Positions 1 to 9,331 are shown, numbered from the stretch's first letter. The stretch is 64,000 nt of DNA from Pollutimonas sp963706785 (GCA_963706785.1 CAVPNJ010000003.1:62001-126000); one strand, 5' to 3'. Made by a program: numbers and translations. The notes: generated by a model not told the origin, from the sequence alone.

Positions 1-339
1 CTTTTCGGGGTCGAATGGCAGTTTTTTGTATAGGCTGGCGTTCACGGTGAAACTGGTGAAGCTAACCAAAAGCGTGTTGCCGTCCTTCGGCGCTCGGGCG
101 ACCTGATCGGCGGCGATATTTCCGCCAGCGCCTGGACGGTTTTCTACGATAACCGTCTGCCCGAGTATTTCAGTCATTTCTTTCGCGATCCCGCGCGCAA
201 CGCGGTCTGTGGTGCCGCCAGGCGATGCGCCAACCACGAGTTTGAGGGGGGGCTCTTCCGCCAGAACAGACGACGGAACAGACATCGAGAAAGTCAGGAT
301 AGTGCTGAATAAACCAGCGCGTATAAATTGTTTGTGCAT
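1..339 (-). CDS. Bug/TctC-type solute receptor, N-terminal part
   Basis: The reverse complement from ATG 339 reads through the window edge as 113 residues: a Sec signal peptide (about 1-27), then VVGASPGGTTDRVARGIA and VENRPGAGGNIAADQVA. These are the first strand and the diagnostic loop of the Bug (TctC, PF03401) periplasmic receptors. Such receptors bind carboxylates or amides and feed tripartite tricarboxylate transporters, often without a dedicated partner. A GAGGAGA Shine-Dalgarno precedes the ATG, and a good minus-strand promoter lies at 381-409. The C-terminal two thirds lie outside the window, so the ligand cannot be guessed. Confidence 0.9.
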   Translation of the reverse strand, partial: MHKQFIRAGLFSTILTFSMSVPSSVLAEEPPLKLVVGASPGGTTDRVARGIAKEMTEILGQTVIVENRPGAGGNIAADQVARAPKDGNTLLVSFTSFTVNASLYKKLPFDPEK

Positions 340-380
340 GTCTCAGTCTCCTCTGGGTTGTACTTGGAATGCTGGGCGTA

Positions 381-409
381 ATCATATACATGTATTGATA
401 ACAATACAA
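381..409 (-). promoter_or_regulatory. sigma70-like promoter with a palindrome in the spacer
   Basis: On the minus strand, TTGTAT (404-409) and TATGAT (381-386) are separated by exactly 17 bases. The spacer holds the perfect palindrome ATACATGTAT (386-395). The promoter lies 42 bases upstream of the Bug receptor ATG at 339. The palindrome overlaps the core promoter, so repression by a dimeric regulator is an inference. Confidence 0.5.
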
Positions 410-594
410 CTGTTCGCACGGCTAATCGTGCACGTCCGAAAAGTGTGCGTTAGGCCTGAGTTATGGAGAGCCACACCGTCGTGTACCTTCATGCGGCCGC
501 AGTACACCGTTTGGCTGGCGGTCCGGGCTCGAAGTAACGGTTAATGCAGAGATTTTCTGATCGACAAGAATGCGCTGGAACGTAGCGACGGGCT

Positions 595-765
595 TTAGGT
601 TAATGCCCGCTTGAGAAGAGGCCATAGGAATATCGCCGCCAAGCCCACTATGGGCAGCCACCAGCCGGGCCGCTTTGCCCTGTAAAGCGAGACCGTGCCG
701 ACAGCGGTGACTCCGACGAGCAGCACGACCATTATTACCATTTGCGCAATCTGAGCAGTTGTCAC
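595..765 (-). CDS. small two-helix membrane protein
   Basis: The reverse strand encodes about 56 residues with two hydrophobic segments (IMVVLLVGVTAVGTVSLY and WWLPIVGLAAIFLWPLL) separated by a short basic loop (RAKRPG). This is a plausible helical hairpin of the inner membrane. I chose the GTG at 765 because GAAGG lies 10 bases upstream. An ATG at 741 would leave 48 residues, and a much longer upstream extension looks non-coding. I do not recognise a family. It sits between the Bug receptor (same strand) and the divergent MFS gene. Confidence 0.4.
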   Translation of the reverse strand: MTTAQIAQMVIMVVLLVGVTAVGTVSLYRAKRPGWWLPIVGLAAIFLWPLLKRALT

Positions 766-937
766 GGGTCTAACGCCTTCAAATTTTTGAGCATTCGATT
801 TTACCTTGTTGCGTAAGCGCGGAAAATGGGATGATGATTGCCAGGGTTGCATGTGCGCCAATTGAAAGTCATGCATGCGAACGCAGGGCTGCTTCGTATG
901 CTGGTACGATTGAGCGCTGCTCAATTCACACTGCCCA

Positions 938-2134
938 ATGAAGAATACTCGCACTCTGACCCTGGTGCTCGCAGCTTTGGCGATGCTGGGTCCATTCGCT
1001 ACCGACGCCTATCTTCCTTCGTTCCACAGCATTGGAGCGGAGTTTCAGGTTGGTCAGCCCCTGGTGCAGCAAACGCTCAGTGTGTATTTGTTCGCCTTCG
1101 CGTTCATGAGCTTGTTTTGGGGCACCTTGTCCGACAGCTTCGGTCGGCGTCCGATCATCATTATTTCGCTGGTGCTATTCGGTATCGGTTCGGTGGGCTC
1201 TGCGTTGGCGCCATCGTTCGGCTGGCTGCTTTTTTTCCGAGGCGTGCAAGGCTGCTCTGCCGGAGCTGGGAGGGTCGTAGGGCAGGCGTTGGCGCGTGAT
1301 CTATTCCATGGCGCTGAGGCCCAGCGCCTGTTTGCGAATATTGCGTTGGTGTTCAGCTTGGCGCCGGCTATCGCGCCAGTGGTGGGCGGCTATTTGAACA
1401 ATCATATGGGTTGGCGTTCCACCTTTGTCTTATTGAGTCTATTCAGTGTTGTCTTGCTGGTTTTCAGTCTGCGTAAACTGCCTGAAACGCTAATTGTCAG
1501 CAAGCGCCAGCCTTTGAGGCTGGGCGTGATTGCGCGTAATTACTTCAAGGCTTTATGCAATATCCAGTTTGTGATATCGGTCACGGCTGTCGGTTTCGCC
1601 TTCGCGGGCTTTGCACTGTATATCTCATCGGCAGCCAACTTCATTATGGGAATACTGAAGTTGCCGGAAACGGCCTTCGCGTGGCTGTTTTTGCCTTTCA
1701 TTAGCGGCATGGTGTGCGGATCGATGATCAATTCGCGGTTCGCCGAACGTATTCATCCCACCGTCATGATACGTGCGGGTTTGAGCATCTTGGCGTTCGG
1801 AGCCTTGCTGAACGTGCTGTACAACAGTTTTTTTATTGCCGCGGTGCCGTGGGCGGTTCTGCCCATTTTTGTTTACGCCGTTGGAATGTCGATGGCTCTG
1901 CCCGGCATGACAGTCATTACCTTGAACACCTTTCCCAAAATGCTGGGCCTGGCATCGTCGCTGCAAAGCGCGGTGCAGATGCTGATTTTTGCGGTCGTGT
2001 CCGGGTTTGTGGCTCCGCTGCTATTTGAAACTGCATTGTTGCTTGCACTGGGTATGGGCGCCAGCGCTGTCCTGTGCATAGGGCTGTGGTCGATTAGCAG
2101 AAGCGCGACGCTTACTAAAATGTCCAGCCGTTAA
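938..2134 (+). CDS. Bcr/CflA-type MFS drug exporter
   Basis: This is a 398-residue inner-membrane major facilitator of the DHA1 12-helix family, predicted to export drugs or small molecules by proton antiport. Helix 1 carries FATDAYLPSF, typical of Bcr/CflA proteins. MFS motif A (GTLSDSFGRRP, about 62-72) lies between helices 2 and 3. The antiporter motif C region reads LAPAIAPVVGGYL (141-153). The length is usual for the family. The gene stands alone, with no regulator next to it except the small divergent membrane gene. The substrate is unknown; related proteins carry bicyclomycin, chloramphenicol or sulfonamides. Confidence 0.88.
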   Translation: MKNTRTLTLVLAALAMLGPFATDAYLPSFHSIGAEFQVGQPLVQQTLSVYLFAFAFMSLFWGTLSDSFGRRPIIIISLVLFGIGSVGSALAPSFGWLLFFRGVQGCSAGAGRVVGQALARDLFHGAEAQRLFANIALVFSLAPAIAPVVGGYLNNHMGWRSTFVLLSLFSVVLLVFSLRKLPETLIVSKRQPLRLGVIARNYFKALCNIQFVISVTAVGFAFAGFALYISSAANFIMGILKLPETAFAWLFLPFISGMVCGSMINSRFAERIHPTVMIRAGLSILAFGALLNVLYNSFFIAAVPWAVLPIFVYAVGMSMALPGMTVITLNTFPKMLGLASSLQSAVQMLIFAVVSGFVAPLLFETALLLALGMGASAVLCIGLWSISRSATLTKMSSR

Positions 2135-2198
2135 TGAAATGGTCAAACCTATGCGTTAGGATCTTCGGTCGAATGTTCTGCTGCAATCAGCACCAATC

Positions 2199-3362
2199 AT
2201 GAGCAAGCTGCCGTCCCGACGCGCCCTACGTTCCAATCCTCTGCGCGCAGCCGCTACGCTGGCGCTTGTACTGCTCTTGTCATCGCCTTCTTTTGCAAGC
2301 CCAGAGCTGTCTGTGCAAGCCCTGCGCTTTATTGGCGAACAACAAATTCCGTACAAGCAGCAGTTTCTCGGGACGACAGTAGGCGGTCTATCGGGCATTG
2401 ATTACGATGCCAGAAACGATTTATGGATACTCGCGAGCGACGATCGTTCCGATTTTGATCAGACGCGCTTTTATACAGCTGTGCTCGCATACGACGAGCA
2501 TTTGTTTGCCTCGGTCACGCTTACCGCCGTGACGCGGCTGAAGCAGAAAAGCGGCTTCACTTATCCGAAGCGCTGGTTCGGGGGCGAGAGCGCCGATGTG
2601 GAGGCGATTCGCTTCGATCCTGTCGACGGCAGCATTTGGTACACCAGTGAGGGCGATCGAGGGCGGGGCTTGGACCCCTTCATACGGCGCGCATCGGGCA
2701 CCGGCTTATTTATTGAAGAACTCCCCAGACACCCGCAATTTGCCATGCGGCAAAGCTCGCAGACTGGACCGCGCAATAACTTGGCTTTCGAAGGCCTGAC
2801 GTTTGCAAGAGACGGCTTATCCCTGTGGATGGCGATGGAGGCTCCGCTGTGGGAAGACGGAGCCCTGCCGTCGACTTCTGCGGGCGCGATAGTAAGGATT
2901 ACGCAGTTCAGCCGTGGCGGCCGGGTGCTGAAGCAAGTGGCGTATCCCCTCGACGCTATCCCGACGACGCCTGGCAGGGGGAAATACGCCGACAATGGCG
3001 TCACCGAAATACTGGCCGTCGATGACAATCGCTTCCTGATCATGGAGCGCTCGGCAGTGCAAGACGCAGCGGGCAAGTACCGCAACTTTATCCGCATTTA
3101 CGAGATGGATATATCCGGCGCCACCGATGTAAGCGACATCATGTCGCTGGCTGTGGCCGATTTTCAGCCCGTCACCAAGCGGCTCGTGCTGGATCTAACC
3201 ACCCTCGCATTGCCCAAGCTCGATAATATCGAAGGCATGGGCTGGGGACCTAAGCTTGGCAATGGCAATGACAGTCTGGTATTGGTGTCGGATGATAACT
3301 TCAACGACAGTCAGGTGACACAGTTTCTTGCGTTCGAGGTGTTCACACACCCGCAGCCATGA
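2199..3362 (+). CDS. secreted phytase-like esterase-domain protein
   Basis: The 387 residues begin with a clear signal peptide (cleavage likely after SFA, about residue 33). The mature part has the repeating beta-propeller pattern of the esterase-like/phytase-like family (PF13449): GGLSGIDYD (62-70), LASDDRSDFDQTRFY, ESADVEAIRFDP (about 130) and NLAFEGLTF. Acidic residues in these blades suggest metal binding. The family is annotated as periplasmic esterase or phytase-like, but few members are characterised, so the substrate is open. It follows the MFS gene after 64 bases, without a clear terminator. Confidence 0.8.
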   Translation: MSKLPSRRALRSNPLRAAATLALVLLLSSPSFASPELSVQALRFIGEQQIPYKQQFLGTTVGGLSGIDYDARNDLWILASDDRSDFDQTRFYTAVLAYDEHLFASVTLTAVTRLKQKSGFTYPKRWFGGESADVEAIRFDPVDGSIWYTSEGDRGRGLDPFIRRASGTGLFIEELPRHPQFAMRQSSQTGPRNNLAFEGLTFARDGLSLWMAMEAPLWEDGALPSTSAGAIVRITQFSRGGRVLKQVAYPLDAIPTTPGRGKYADNGVTEILAVDDNRFLIMERSAVQDAAGKYRNFIRIYEMDISGATDVSDIMSLAVADFQPVTKRLVLDLTTLALPKLDNIEGMGWGPKLGNGNDSLVLVSDDNFNDSQVTQFLAFEVFTHPQP

Positions 3363-3597
3363 ACAGGATGGCAAGTGCCGATGGCCTCGCTTACAGCCCG
3401 AAATAGGCCTCGCTACTGCCTGTCGGATTTCAGCTGATGGGTCGCGCAGATTCCGACGCAACACTGCAGGGAATCGCGGTCGCGACAGAAAATGCGATAG
3501 GCCGGCAAATGCCGCCATCAGGACTGTAGAAATTAAACAGCATCGCCCGCATAATTCGAATTCGCAAGTGAACGATTGTCCTTAGAAAGGAGATGTC

Positions 3598-4485
3598 ATG
3601 ACGAGATTGACAGCCAGAGATTTCGCACCCGAATTGCTCGAGCTCTACGATTTTTATGCGCACGGAAAAATCACCAAGCGGCAGTTTCTAAGCCAGTCTG
3701 CCAAGTTTGCTGTGGGCGGTCTGACTGCTTCCGCCATCTTCGCTTCGATGCGGCCTAACTATGCCTTGGCTCAGCAGGTTGCGTTCACCGACCCGGGCAT
3801 CGTCGCCGAATACATTACCTATCCATCGCCTCGGGGCCATGGTGAAGTGCGCGGCTATCTCGTCAAACCCGCCAAGGCTCAGGGTAAGCTGCCTGCCATT
3901 GTGGTGGCTCACGAGAACCGCGGGCTCAATCCTTATATTGAAGATGTCGCGCGCCGACTGGCAAAAGACGGGTTCATTGCGCTCGCACCCGATGGGCTTA
4001 GCTCAAAGGGCGGCTATCCCGGCAACGACGACAAAGGTCGCGAGCTTCAGCAACAGGTAGATTCCGAAAAGCTGATGAACGATTTCTTTGCTGCTATCGA
4101 ATACTTGATGGCGTACGACGGGGCTACGGGAAAAGTGGGAATCACTGGCTTTTGCTACGGAGGTGGCGTTGCGAACGCCGCGGCGGTGGCATACCCGGAA
4201 CTAGCTGCTGCCGTTCCGTTTTATGGTCGCCAGGCCCGCCCGGAAGATGTTCCCAAAATTCAAGCACCGCTGCTGATTCACTACGCCGAGCACGACGCCC
4301 GAATCAACGAAGGCTGGCCAGCCTACGAGGCGGCCTTGAAAGAGCACGGTAAGCCCTACGAAGCGCATATATATCCCGGCGCGAACCATGGGTTCCATAA
4401 CGACTCGACGCCGCGCTACGACAAGGATGCTGCCGAGCTTGCTTGGCGCCGTACCGTGGACTGGTTCAAGCGATACGTATCGTAA
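3598..4485 (+). CDS. Tat-type dienelactone hydrolase family protein (YghX-like)
   Basis: This is a 295-residue alpha/beta hydrolase of the dienelactone hydrolase family, with the N-terminal extension found in YghX-like members. That extension holds ITKRQFLSQSAKF followed by a hydrophobic stretch and NYALAQQ, which resembles a Tat or anchor signal. The catalytic set is visible: nucleophile Cys186 in GFCYGGG, Asp233, His264 (GANHGF) and Glu105 (AHENRG). The Cys nucleophile is usual here. AAAGGAG lies just upstream of ATG 3598. The physiological ester is unknown. Confidence 0.88.
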   Translation: MTRLTARDFAPELLELYDFYAHGKITKRQFLSQSAKFAVGGLTASAIFASMRPNYALAQQVAFTDPGIVAEYITYPSPRGHGEVRGYLVKPAKAQGKLPAIVVAHENRGLNPYIEDVARRLAKDGFIALAPDGLSSKGGYPGNDDKGRELQQQVDSEKLMNDFFAAIEYLMAYDGATGKVGITGFCYGGGVANAAAVAYPELAAAVPFYGRQARPEDVPKIQAPLLIHYAEHDARINEGWPAYEAALKEHGKPYEAHIYPGANHGFHNDSTPRYDKDAAELAWRRTVDWFKRYVS

Positions 4486-4697
4486 AGCATCTACCGTATA
4501 GAAAGTCTTCAGTGTTAACCACCGCAGGCATAGGTAGGTAGGTGCCCAAAAGTAAAGACACTAAGGCTTTCTATTTAACACGTATTAATACCGGTAATCT
4601 GAAGACAGAGGGCAGAATAACTGAAGCTCGCCGCCGAAGCTGTGTCGAGTTCTACAGGGATTCAGCAACATCAAGCCTGCCTGCTCCGGAGACGCCT

Positions 4698-5138
4698 ATG
4701 AAGTATTCTGCCCCCTTTCTCGTGTCGCTGACCATTTCAACGGTTTCGTGGGGTAATGAATCGTGTACACAAAACCCAATGCGAATCGACGTATGCCGGG
4801 CCGCCGCCACTATTTCGGAAACGATTGCAGAAGGACTTCCGCTTCGAATTAACCATAGCGTAGTACTCCAGGCAATTCACGCGTCAGAAAATGTAATCAG
4901 TATGCGGGCCGTGTTCGACTATACGGAAGACTACCTCGTGGCCCACGCAAAAGAAACAGGCGTCACTTTAGACAGCTTAAAGATGTCGGTACGAAAAACC
5001 GCTATGTCGATCGCCTGCCGTCCTGAAACCGAGCTACAGGCGTTTATCAAGCTCGGGGGAAAACTGCGATTTACCTACGATTTCTTGGACAAAGAGCATT
5101 TCCTAACCGTGAACGTGGACCGTTGTGCCCCAGGGTAG
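4698..5138 (+). CDS. small secreted hypothetical protein
   Basis: From ATG 4698 (GGAG upstream) there are 146 residues: a short N-terminal hydrophobic segment (APFLVSLTISTVSWG), then a soluble domain with four cysteines (ESCTQ, IDVCRAA, IACRPE, VDRCAPG), consistent with disulfides in the periplasm. The C-terminal pattern of a Cys-Arg-Pro turn, an amphipathic stretch, LRFTYDFLDKEH and VNVDRC is common in small periplasmic proteins of unknown function. The frame is open upstream to 4542, but the signal sequence argues for 4698. I do not recognise the family. Confidence 0.6.
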   Translation: MKYSAPFLVSLTISTVSWGNESCTQNPMRIDVCRAAATISETIAEGLPLRINHSVVLQAIHASENVISMRAVFDYTEDYLVAHAKETGVTLDSLKMSVRKTAMSIACRPETELQAFIKLGGKLRFTYDFLDKEHFLTVNVDRCAPG

Positions 5139-5254
5139 GCTATCAAGCGCGTATTCATCCCAGCGCAGCCACCGCTGAAACGCCCTAATCTGTCCCATGC
5201 GGAATCTTTCCGAGCGCTAGAAGTTTTCAGCGCAATATAGTCGTTCTGCTTGGG

Positions 5255-5274
5255 AGAATAGTTTATTCTATTCT
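5255..5274. repeat. perfect 7-bp inverted repeat AGAATAG/CTATTCT
   Basis: AGAATAG (5255-5261) and CTATTCT (5268-5274) flank a TTTATT spacer in an AT-rich stretch about 95 bases before the gene at 5369. It could be an operator or part of a promoter. No regulator gene adjoins it. Confidence 0.35.
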
Positions 5275-5368
5275 AAACAGGCATTCTAGGGACCGGGATT
5301 CTTGATGTCAATTATTTGGGCCTCTGCTACAGTGAGTGTCCCCGCTTGCACACTACCGAGCTCGTCTT

Positions 5369-6478
5369 ATGAAAACTTTAGTCGTGGCCATCCTGCTTGC
5401 GCTGCTTGGTGCGCTGCTGATCACTGGTCTGTACAAGCCGAAGCCTTTGGAAGCGCAATTGCTGAATTTGCAGGTCGCGCGGACGATGCCGGAAATGGCC
5501 AACGAACTAAGCGACGAGTCGGCCGAAATTCAGGCTTTGTTCCTCACGTATGCCCACGATCCGGTCTTGCTCGCAAAGGCACGGCTCGCGCTTCTACGCT
5601 ATCCCGATATCGTCAGGCCCATCTTCCTGATGTATGGCGAGGGCCAGGATTTTCAAGAAGTGCTTAGCAGGTACGGCGAAGACGTCGTCCTGCCTATTCG
5701 TTATTTCATGACCAACGAAGTCTTCACGCTGGAAGTGATGCGCGGCGTAAGCGAGACATCGCAGTCGGCCCTCAGCGCCATTCGCGGGTTGTGGGACGAA
5801 AAGGAGCCAACGCAAGCCCTATCCAAGGGGGCGCTTTCAAGCGAAGAGCGCGGCAATTATGCGATTCAGTTCATTAAGGCAGACGGCTATGATTTCCTTG
5901 GCCAGTTCGTCATCAGCCCCAAGGGCGAAGTAAGCTGGATCCAAACAGAACGCGTCCTCGAAGGACTCAGTAGTTTTTTCGCGGGTGGGGTTAAAGCGCT
6001 GGAAAGCAAGTACCGCGGCGACGAACCAATAGCTGCTGGCGACGTGGGGTGGGCGGCACTTGATGTCGCGATCGGCGTCAGCGCGCTCAAGGTGCTTCGT
6101 ATGGGCCGGGGGGTAGCAGCGGGAGGTCGTTCGCTGAGCTTCACCGAACGCTCGGCAGCGCTGGGGGCGGGTTTGTGGCGCGGCAGCGCGATTGGCTCAC
6201 GTATCGTGAAGTACGGCGCACCGGCGGTGCTGGCCTATATCGCAATCAGGCACCCCAGCGTCATCAATTCCTCTTTTGGATATGCAGCGGACAAGCTCGG
6301 TTTGCCGGTCGGTCTGGTGCAAATAGTGGGTTGGACCTTGGTGCTGCTTCCCATCATATTGTTGCTGCGGTTTGTTCTGGGGCCGATTGGCTGGCTCATG
6401 GCCGGTGTGGCTCGCATGCTGCGCTGCATCGACAGATCCCTGCGGCGCCGAACGGCGAGAAGGGCATCCGCATACTGA
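5369..6478 (+). CDS. orphan membrane protein, function unknown
   Basis: The protein has 369 residues. An N-terminal transmembrane helix (VVAILLALLGALLITGLY, about 5-22) is followed by a soluble region of some 200 residues with acidic helices. The C-terminal part has a glycine-rich stretch (VLRMGRGVAAGGRSLSF) and one or two further helices (about 312-348, WTLVLLPIILLLRFVLGPIG), ending in a very basic tail. The start is uncertain: GTG at 5336 would add 11 residues, but ATG 5369 begins the hydrophobic helix directly. I recognise no domain. The gene is flanked by unrelated genes, so the context gives no clue. Confidence 0.6.
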   Translation: MKTLVVAILLALLGALLITGLYKPKPLEAQLLNLQVARTMPEMANELSDESAEIQALFLTYAHDPVLLAKARLALLRYPDIVRPIFLMYGEGQDFQEVLSRYGEDVVLPIRYFMTNEVFTLEVMRGVSETSQSALSAIRGLWDEKEPTQALSKGALSSEERGNYAIQFIKADGYDFLGQFVISPKGEVSWIQTERVLEGLSSFFAGGVKALESKYRGDEPIAAGDVGWAALDVAIGVSALKVLRMGRGVAAGGRSLSFTERSAALGAGLWRGSAIGSRIVKYGAPAVLAYIAIRHPSVINSSFGYAADKLGLPVGLVQIVGWTLVLLPIILLLRFVLGPIGWLMAGVARMLRCIDRSLRRRTARRASAY

Positions 6479-6593
6479 GTCTTTGCATGACGCTCGCATC
6501 ATTTTGATGTGAGTTCGGACCTAATGACGATCAACGGTCCTTACAATACGGGTCATAATTACATCTTTACATTCTCGTTAAGCGCCTGCCGAC

Positions 6594-7517
6594 ATGGAAC
6601 TTCGCCAATTGCGTTACTTTGTTCGGGTGGTCGAGCTCGGCAGCATGGGCCGCGCCGCACGAGACCTTGGCGTCGTTACGTCTGCGCTCAGCCAACAAAT
6701 CAGCCGACTGGAAAGCGAACTCAGTACGCGTCTTTTGCAACGTACATCGACAGGCGTGGTGCCTACCGCTGCAGGTCTGGCGCTGTGCCAGGAGGCAGAG
6801 CTGGTGCTGCGCCATGCCGCCAATGCCGTGCAGGCCGCCCAGGCAGCGAGGCTTGCTGGGCATGTATCGATAGGGATGGCGCCCACCACGGCTTCTGTGT
6901 TGGGTGTGCCATTGTTGCAAGCCATGCAGTCACGTTACCCAGACGTACGGCTGCACTTGGTCGAAAGCCTATCGGGAAATTTGTCGCAGATGCTCGGGCG
7001 GCGTCAATTGGACCTTGCCGTGCTGTTTCACGCCGGAAGCCGTCAGGATTGGACCCTATTGCCTACGCTGACCGAGCAGTTGTTTGTCGTGGCACATCCC
7101 GCCCGATACCCTCTGCCAGAAAGCGGCGGTCTATCCCTGACTGATATCGTCGGCCTGCCACTCGTCCTGCCCACAGGGTCGCACGGCCTGAGGGTCATTG
7201 TGAATGCTGCTTTCTTCCATCACGGCCATGAGCCCAACGTCATAGCCGAGGTCGATGGTTTGTCCATGCTGATGGACATCGTGCATGCAGGCCTGGCCGC
7301 CACCATACAGCCCGGGGCGGCGGTGGTTCGGGCCAACGACAAGCAGTTACTGCGCATCCCTTTGCTGCACGACAGGATGGTGCGCCGCAACCTTGTGGCG
7401 AGCCTATCGGATGACCAGCTTTCGCCCGCCGGTTTGGCGGCGCGCGTCGTCCTAATTGACGTCATGCGCTCGCTGGTCGCCGACGGCCGCTGGCCGGGGG
7501 CGACCCTGACTCGTTGA
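6594..7517 (+). CDS. LysR-family regulator (Nac/Cbl-like branch)
   Basis: This is a 307-residue LysR protein with the N-terminal winged HTH (MELRQLRYFVRVVELGSMGRA; ALSQQISRLESEL about 36-48) and a C-terminal co-inducer domain with the expected HVSIGMAPTTASVLGVPLL strand. The N-terminus and domain style match the branch near Nac, which controls nitrogen or aromatic-acid genes. It points at the Bug receptor 155 bases downstream. A perfect T-N11-A dyad at 7533-7545 sits between them, making that receptor the likely target. Confidence 0.88.
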   Translation: MELRQLRYFVRVVELGSMGRAARDLGVVTSALSQQISRLESELSTRLLQRTSTGVVPTAAGLALCQEAELVLRHAANAVQAAQAARLAGHVSIGMAPTTASVLGVPLLQAMQSRYPDVRLHLVESLSGNLSQMLGRRQLDLAVLFHAGSRQDWTLLPTLTEQLFVVAHPARYPLPESGGLSLTDIVGLPLVLPTGSHGLRVIVNAAFFHHGHEPNVIAEVDGLSMLMDIVHAGLAATIQPGAAVVRANDKQLLRIPLLHDRMVRRNLVASLSDDQLSPAGLAARVVLIDVMRSLVADGRWPGATLTR

Positions 7518-7531
7518 GCTCCATCCAAGTG

Positions 7532-7546
7532 TTCACTATTTGTGAA
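7532..7546. promoter_or_regulatory. candidate LysR box TTCACTATTTGTGAA
   Basis: Perfect dyad TTCAC-N5-GTGAA. The inner 13 bases fit the T-N11-A rule for LysR-type sites. It lies 14 bases after the lysR stop and about 126 bases before the Bug receptor start. Its location and symmetry are seen; binding is inferred. Confidence 0.45.
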
Positions 7547-7672
7547 GGACTGTGGCTTAATGTCCCGTAGCGGCAGAATGGAAAGACGATTACATTACGG
7601 CCGACAAATAGTCGAACCAAATCAGCACAGCCCGGCGCTGACTGACAGTATCTTTAAGTGAGGGGACTTTCC

Positions 7673-8644
7673 ATGAAATTAAATAAGCTGATGACCAGCC
7701 TGGTGCTATCGGCAGGTGCATTATTGGTAACGGCGGCGCATGCCGCGCAAGAGCTTCCCGACCGACCGATCTCATTGGTCGTCGGCTTTGTGGCAGGCGG
7801 CGCTGCGGACACGTCGGCCCGTCTTATCGCGGAACGGCTGGCTAGCAATACTGGCCGCTCGGTTGCTGTCATTAACAAGCCCGGCGCAGGCGGCAATATT
7901 GCCCATCAGTTCGTCGCGAACGGGCCAAGCGACGGCAGCATGCTGCTACTAGGTTCGGTTGGACCGCTGACGATTTCTCCCCACCTAATGGAAGTGACCT
8001 ACGACCCCTTCAAGGATCTGGTACCAGTTTCAGGCGGCGTGAATTTTCCCAATGTACTCGTGGTACACAAAGCGGCCGGCGTGAAGACGCTGAAGGAATT
8101 TTTGGACTTGGCTAAAACGGCACCCGAGAAAGTGGACTTTGCATCGTCTGGCTTCGGAGCCGCATCCCATATGGCTGGCGAACTGCTGAACATGGAGGCT
8201 GACGTCAATATGGTGCACGTCCCCTACAAGGGCGGCGCGCAAGCCATGCAGGACTTACTCGGCGAGCGCGTGATGTCGTACTTCTCGGCACCTCCCACCG
8301 CCATGCCTTACGTGGAAACTAATAGGCTGATTCCGCTGGCCACAACCGGCTTGAAACGGCCCGCTTATCTGCCGAATATTCCCACCGTCGCGGAATCAGG
8401 CTACCCCGGATTCGAAGCCTTGAACTGGTACGCCTTCGTTGCTCCGGGCAAAACGCCTGAAGCCGTTCTTGAGCGCTGGAACCAGGAAATCGTTAAGGTC
8501 TTGACGGACCCCGAAGTGGAAAAGAAATTGACTGAATTCGGCATGACTCCCCAACCGACCACACGTCAGGAATTTGCTGCTTTCATAAAGAAAGAGTACG
8601 ACAAGTGGGGCAAGATCATCAAGGAACGCAAGATCCAGAAGTAA
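7673..8644 (+). CDS. Bug/TctC-type solute receptor
   Basis: The 323 residues open with a Sec signal peptide (cleavage near AHAAQ, about 24). The family landmarks follow: LVVGFVAGGAADTSARLIAE, the INKPGAGGNIAHQFVA loop, VHVPYKGGAQAMQDLL, and a C-terminal helix ending in KIIKERKIQ. GAGGGGAC precedes ATG 7673. No TctA/B genes adjoin, so it is an orphan receptor that would use permeases encoded elsewhere or act as a sensor. The upstream LysR gene probably regulates it. The ligand is unknown. Confidence 0.92.
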   Translation: MKLNKLMTSLVLSAGALLVTAAHAAQELPDRPISLVVGFVAGGAADTSARLIAERLASNTGRSVAVINKPGAGGNIAHQFVANGPSDGSMLLLGSVGPLTISPHLMEVTYDPFKDLVPVSGGVNFPNVLVVHKAAGVKTLKEFLDLAKTAPEKVDFASSGFGAASHMAGELLNMEADVNMVHVPYKGGAQAMQDLLGERVMSYFSAPPTAMPYVETNRLIPLATTGLKRPAYLPNIPTVAESGYPGFEALNWYAFVAPGKTPEAVLERWNQEIVKVLTDPEVEKKLTEFGMTPQPTTRQEFAAFIKKEYDKWGKIIKERKIQK

Positions 8645-8654
8645 AACGTTTCTG

Positions 8655-8687
8655 CAGCAGGCGTACTATGCGCCTGCTGTATTTTTT
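8655..8687 (+). terminator. intrinsic terminator
   Basis: A 9-bp perfect stem CAGCAGGCG (8655-8663) / CGCCTGCTG (8671-8679) with a TACTATG loop is followed by TATTTTTT. It lies 11 bases after the Bug receptor stop and is the clearest rho-independent terminator in the window. Confidence 0.9.
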
Positions 8688-8764
8688 GATATCGCAACTA
8701 AATAGCTCTACTGGTTCGCAACTTGCTACGGAATAGGTCGCCCACACTATTCCGGAGGGATTAC

Positions 8765-9331
8765 ATGTCCGCAAAGCAAATATCAGCGTCCATACAGAAT
8801 TGGCCAGAAGATTCCAGGGAAGCCGCACAGCTGGTGGTCGACCAATACGGAGAACCCGATGAAATCACGGATTCCGTGGTGATTTGGCATAAGCCCGGGC
8901 CCTGGAAACGTATAGTCGCGTTCAAAAAAGTACACGAACATAACTTTCCTACGACGCATCTGGATTCCGTCGAGTCGGTCATCGATTACCGGTTTCCCAT
9001 CAACAAGATCAATGATGTCGCCGCGTTCGACGGCAGCGTGGTGGTCAATCGCACTACCGGTGAAGTATCAGCGCGTTGCCACGATGAGCAGGCCAACTGT
9101 CTCGCACTCAATCTGATGCATGACATCGCAACAGGTGCCAAAAGCATCAAGGAAGCTCGCGACTATTACGCGAAAGAGTTTCTAGATTACCGTCGAAAGA
9201 AACCAACCCCCTACATGGAGAAGTTGCACTTCACTCCTTCACAAGGAGGCTCCGCGGATCCTGACGTGCGCCTTTTATCTGACGAAGATTTAAAAAAGGC
9301 AGTCGAGGAAGGGAAGTCAGCAGGGTCTTAA
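8765..9331 (+). CDS. hypothetical cytoplasmic protein
   Basis: This 188-residue protein has no signal or membrane segment. It has a strong Shine-Dalgarno (CCGGAGGG) eight bases before ATG 8765, so translation is likely. It is charged and rich in aromatics: PGPWKRIVAFKKVHEHNFP, INKINDVAAFDGSVVVN, then a helical region and a lysine-rich C-terminus (SDEDLKKAVEEGKSAG). I do not recognise the family. It lies after a terminator, so it is its own unit, and its stop overlaps by four bases the stop of the opposing small gene at 9328. Confidence 0.7.
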   Translation: MSAKQISASIQNWPEDSREAAQLVVDQYGEPDEITDSVVIWHKPGPWKRIVAFKKVHEHNFPTTHLDSVESVIDYRFPINKINDVAAFDGSVVVNRTTGEVSARCHDEQANCLALNLMHDIATGAKSIKEARDYYAKEFLDYRRKKPTPYMEKLHFTPSQGGSADPDVRLLSDEDLKKAVEEGKSAGS

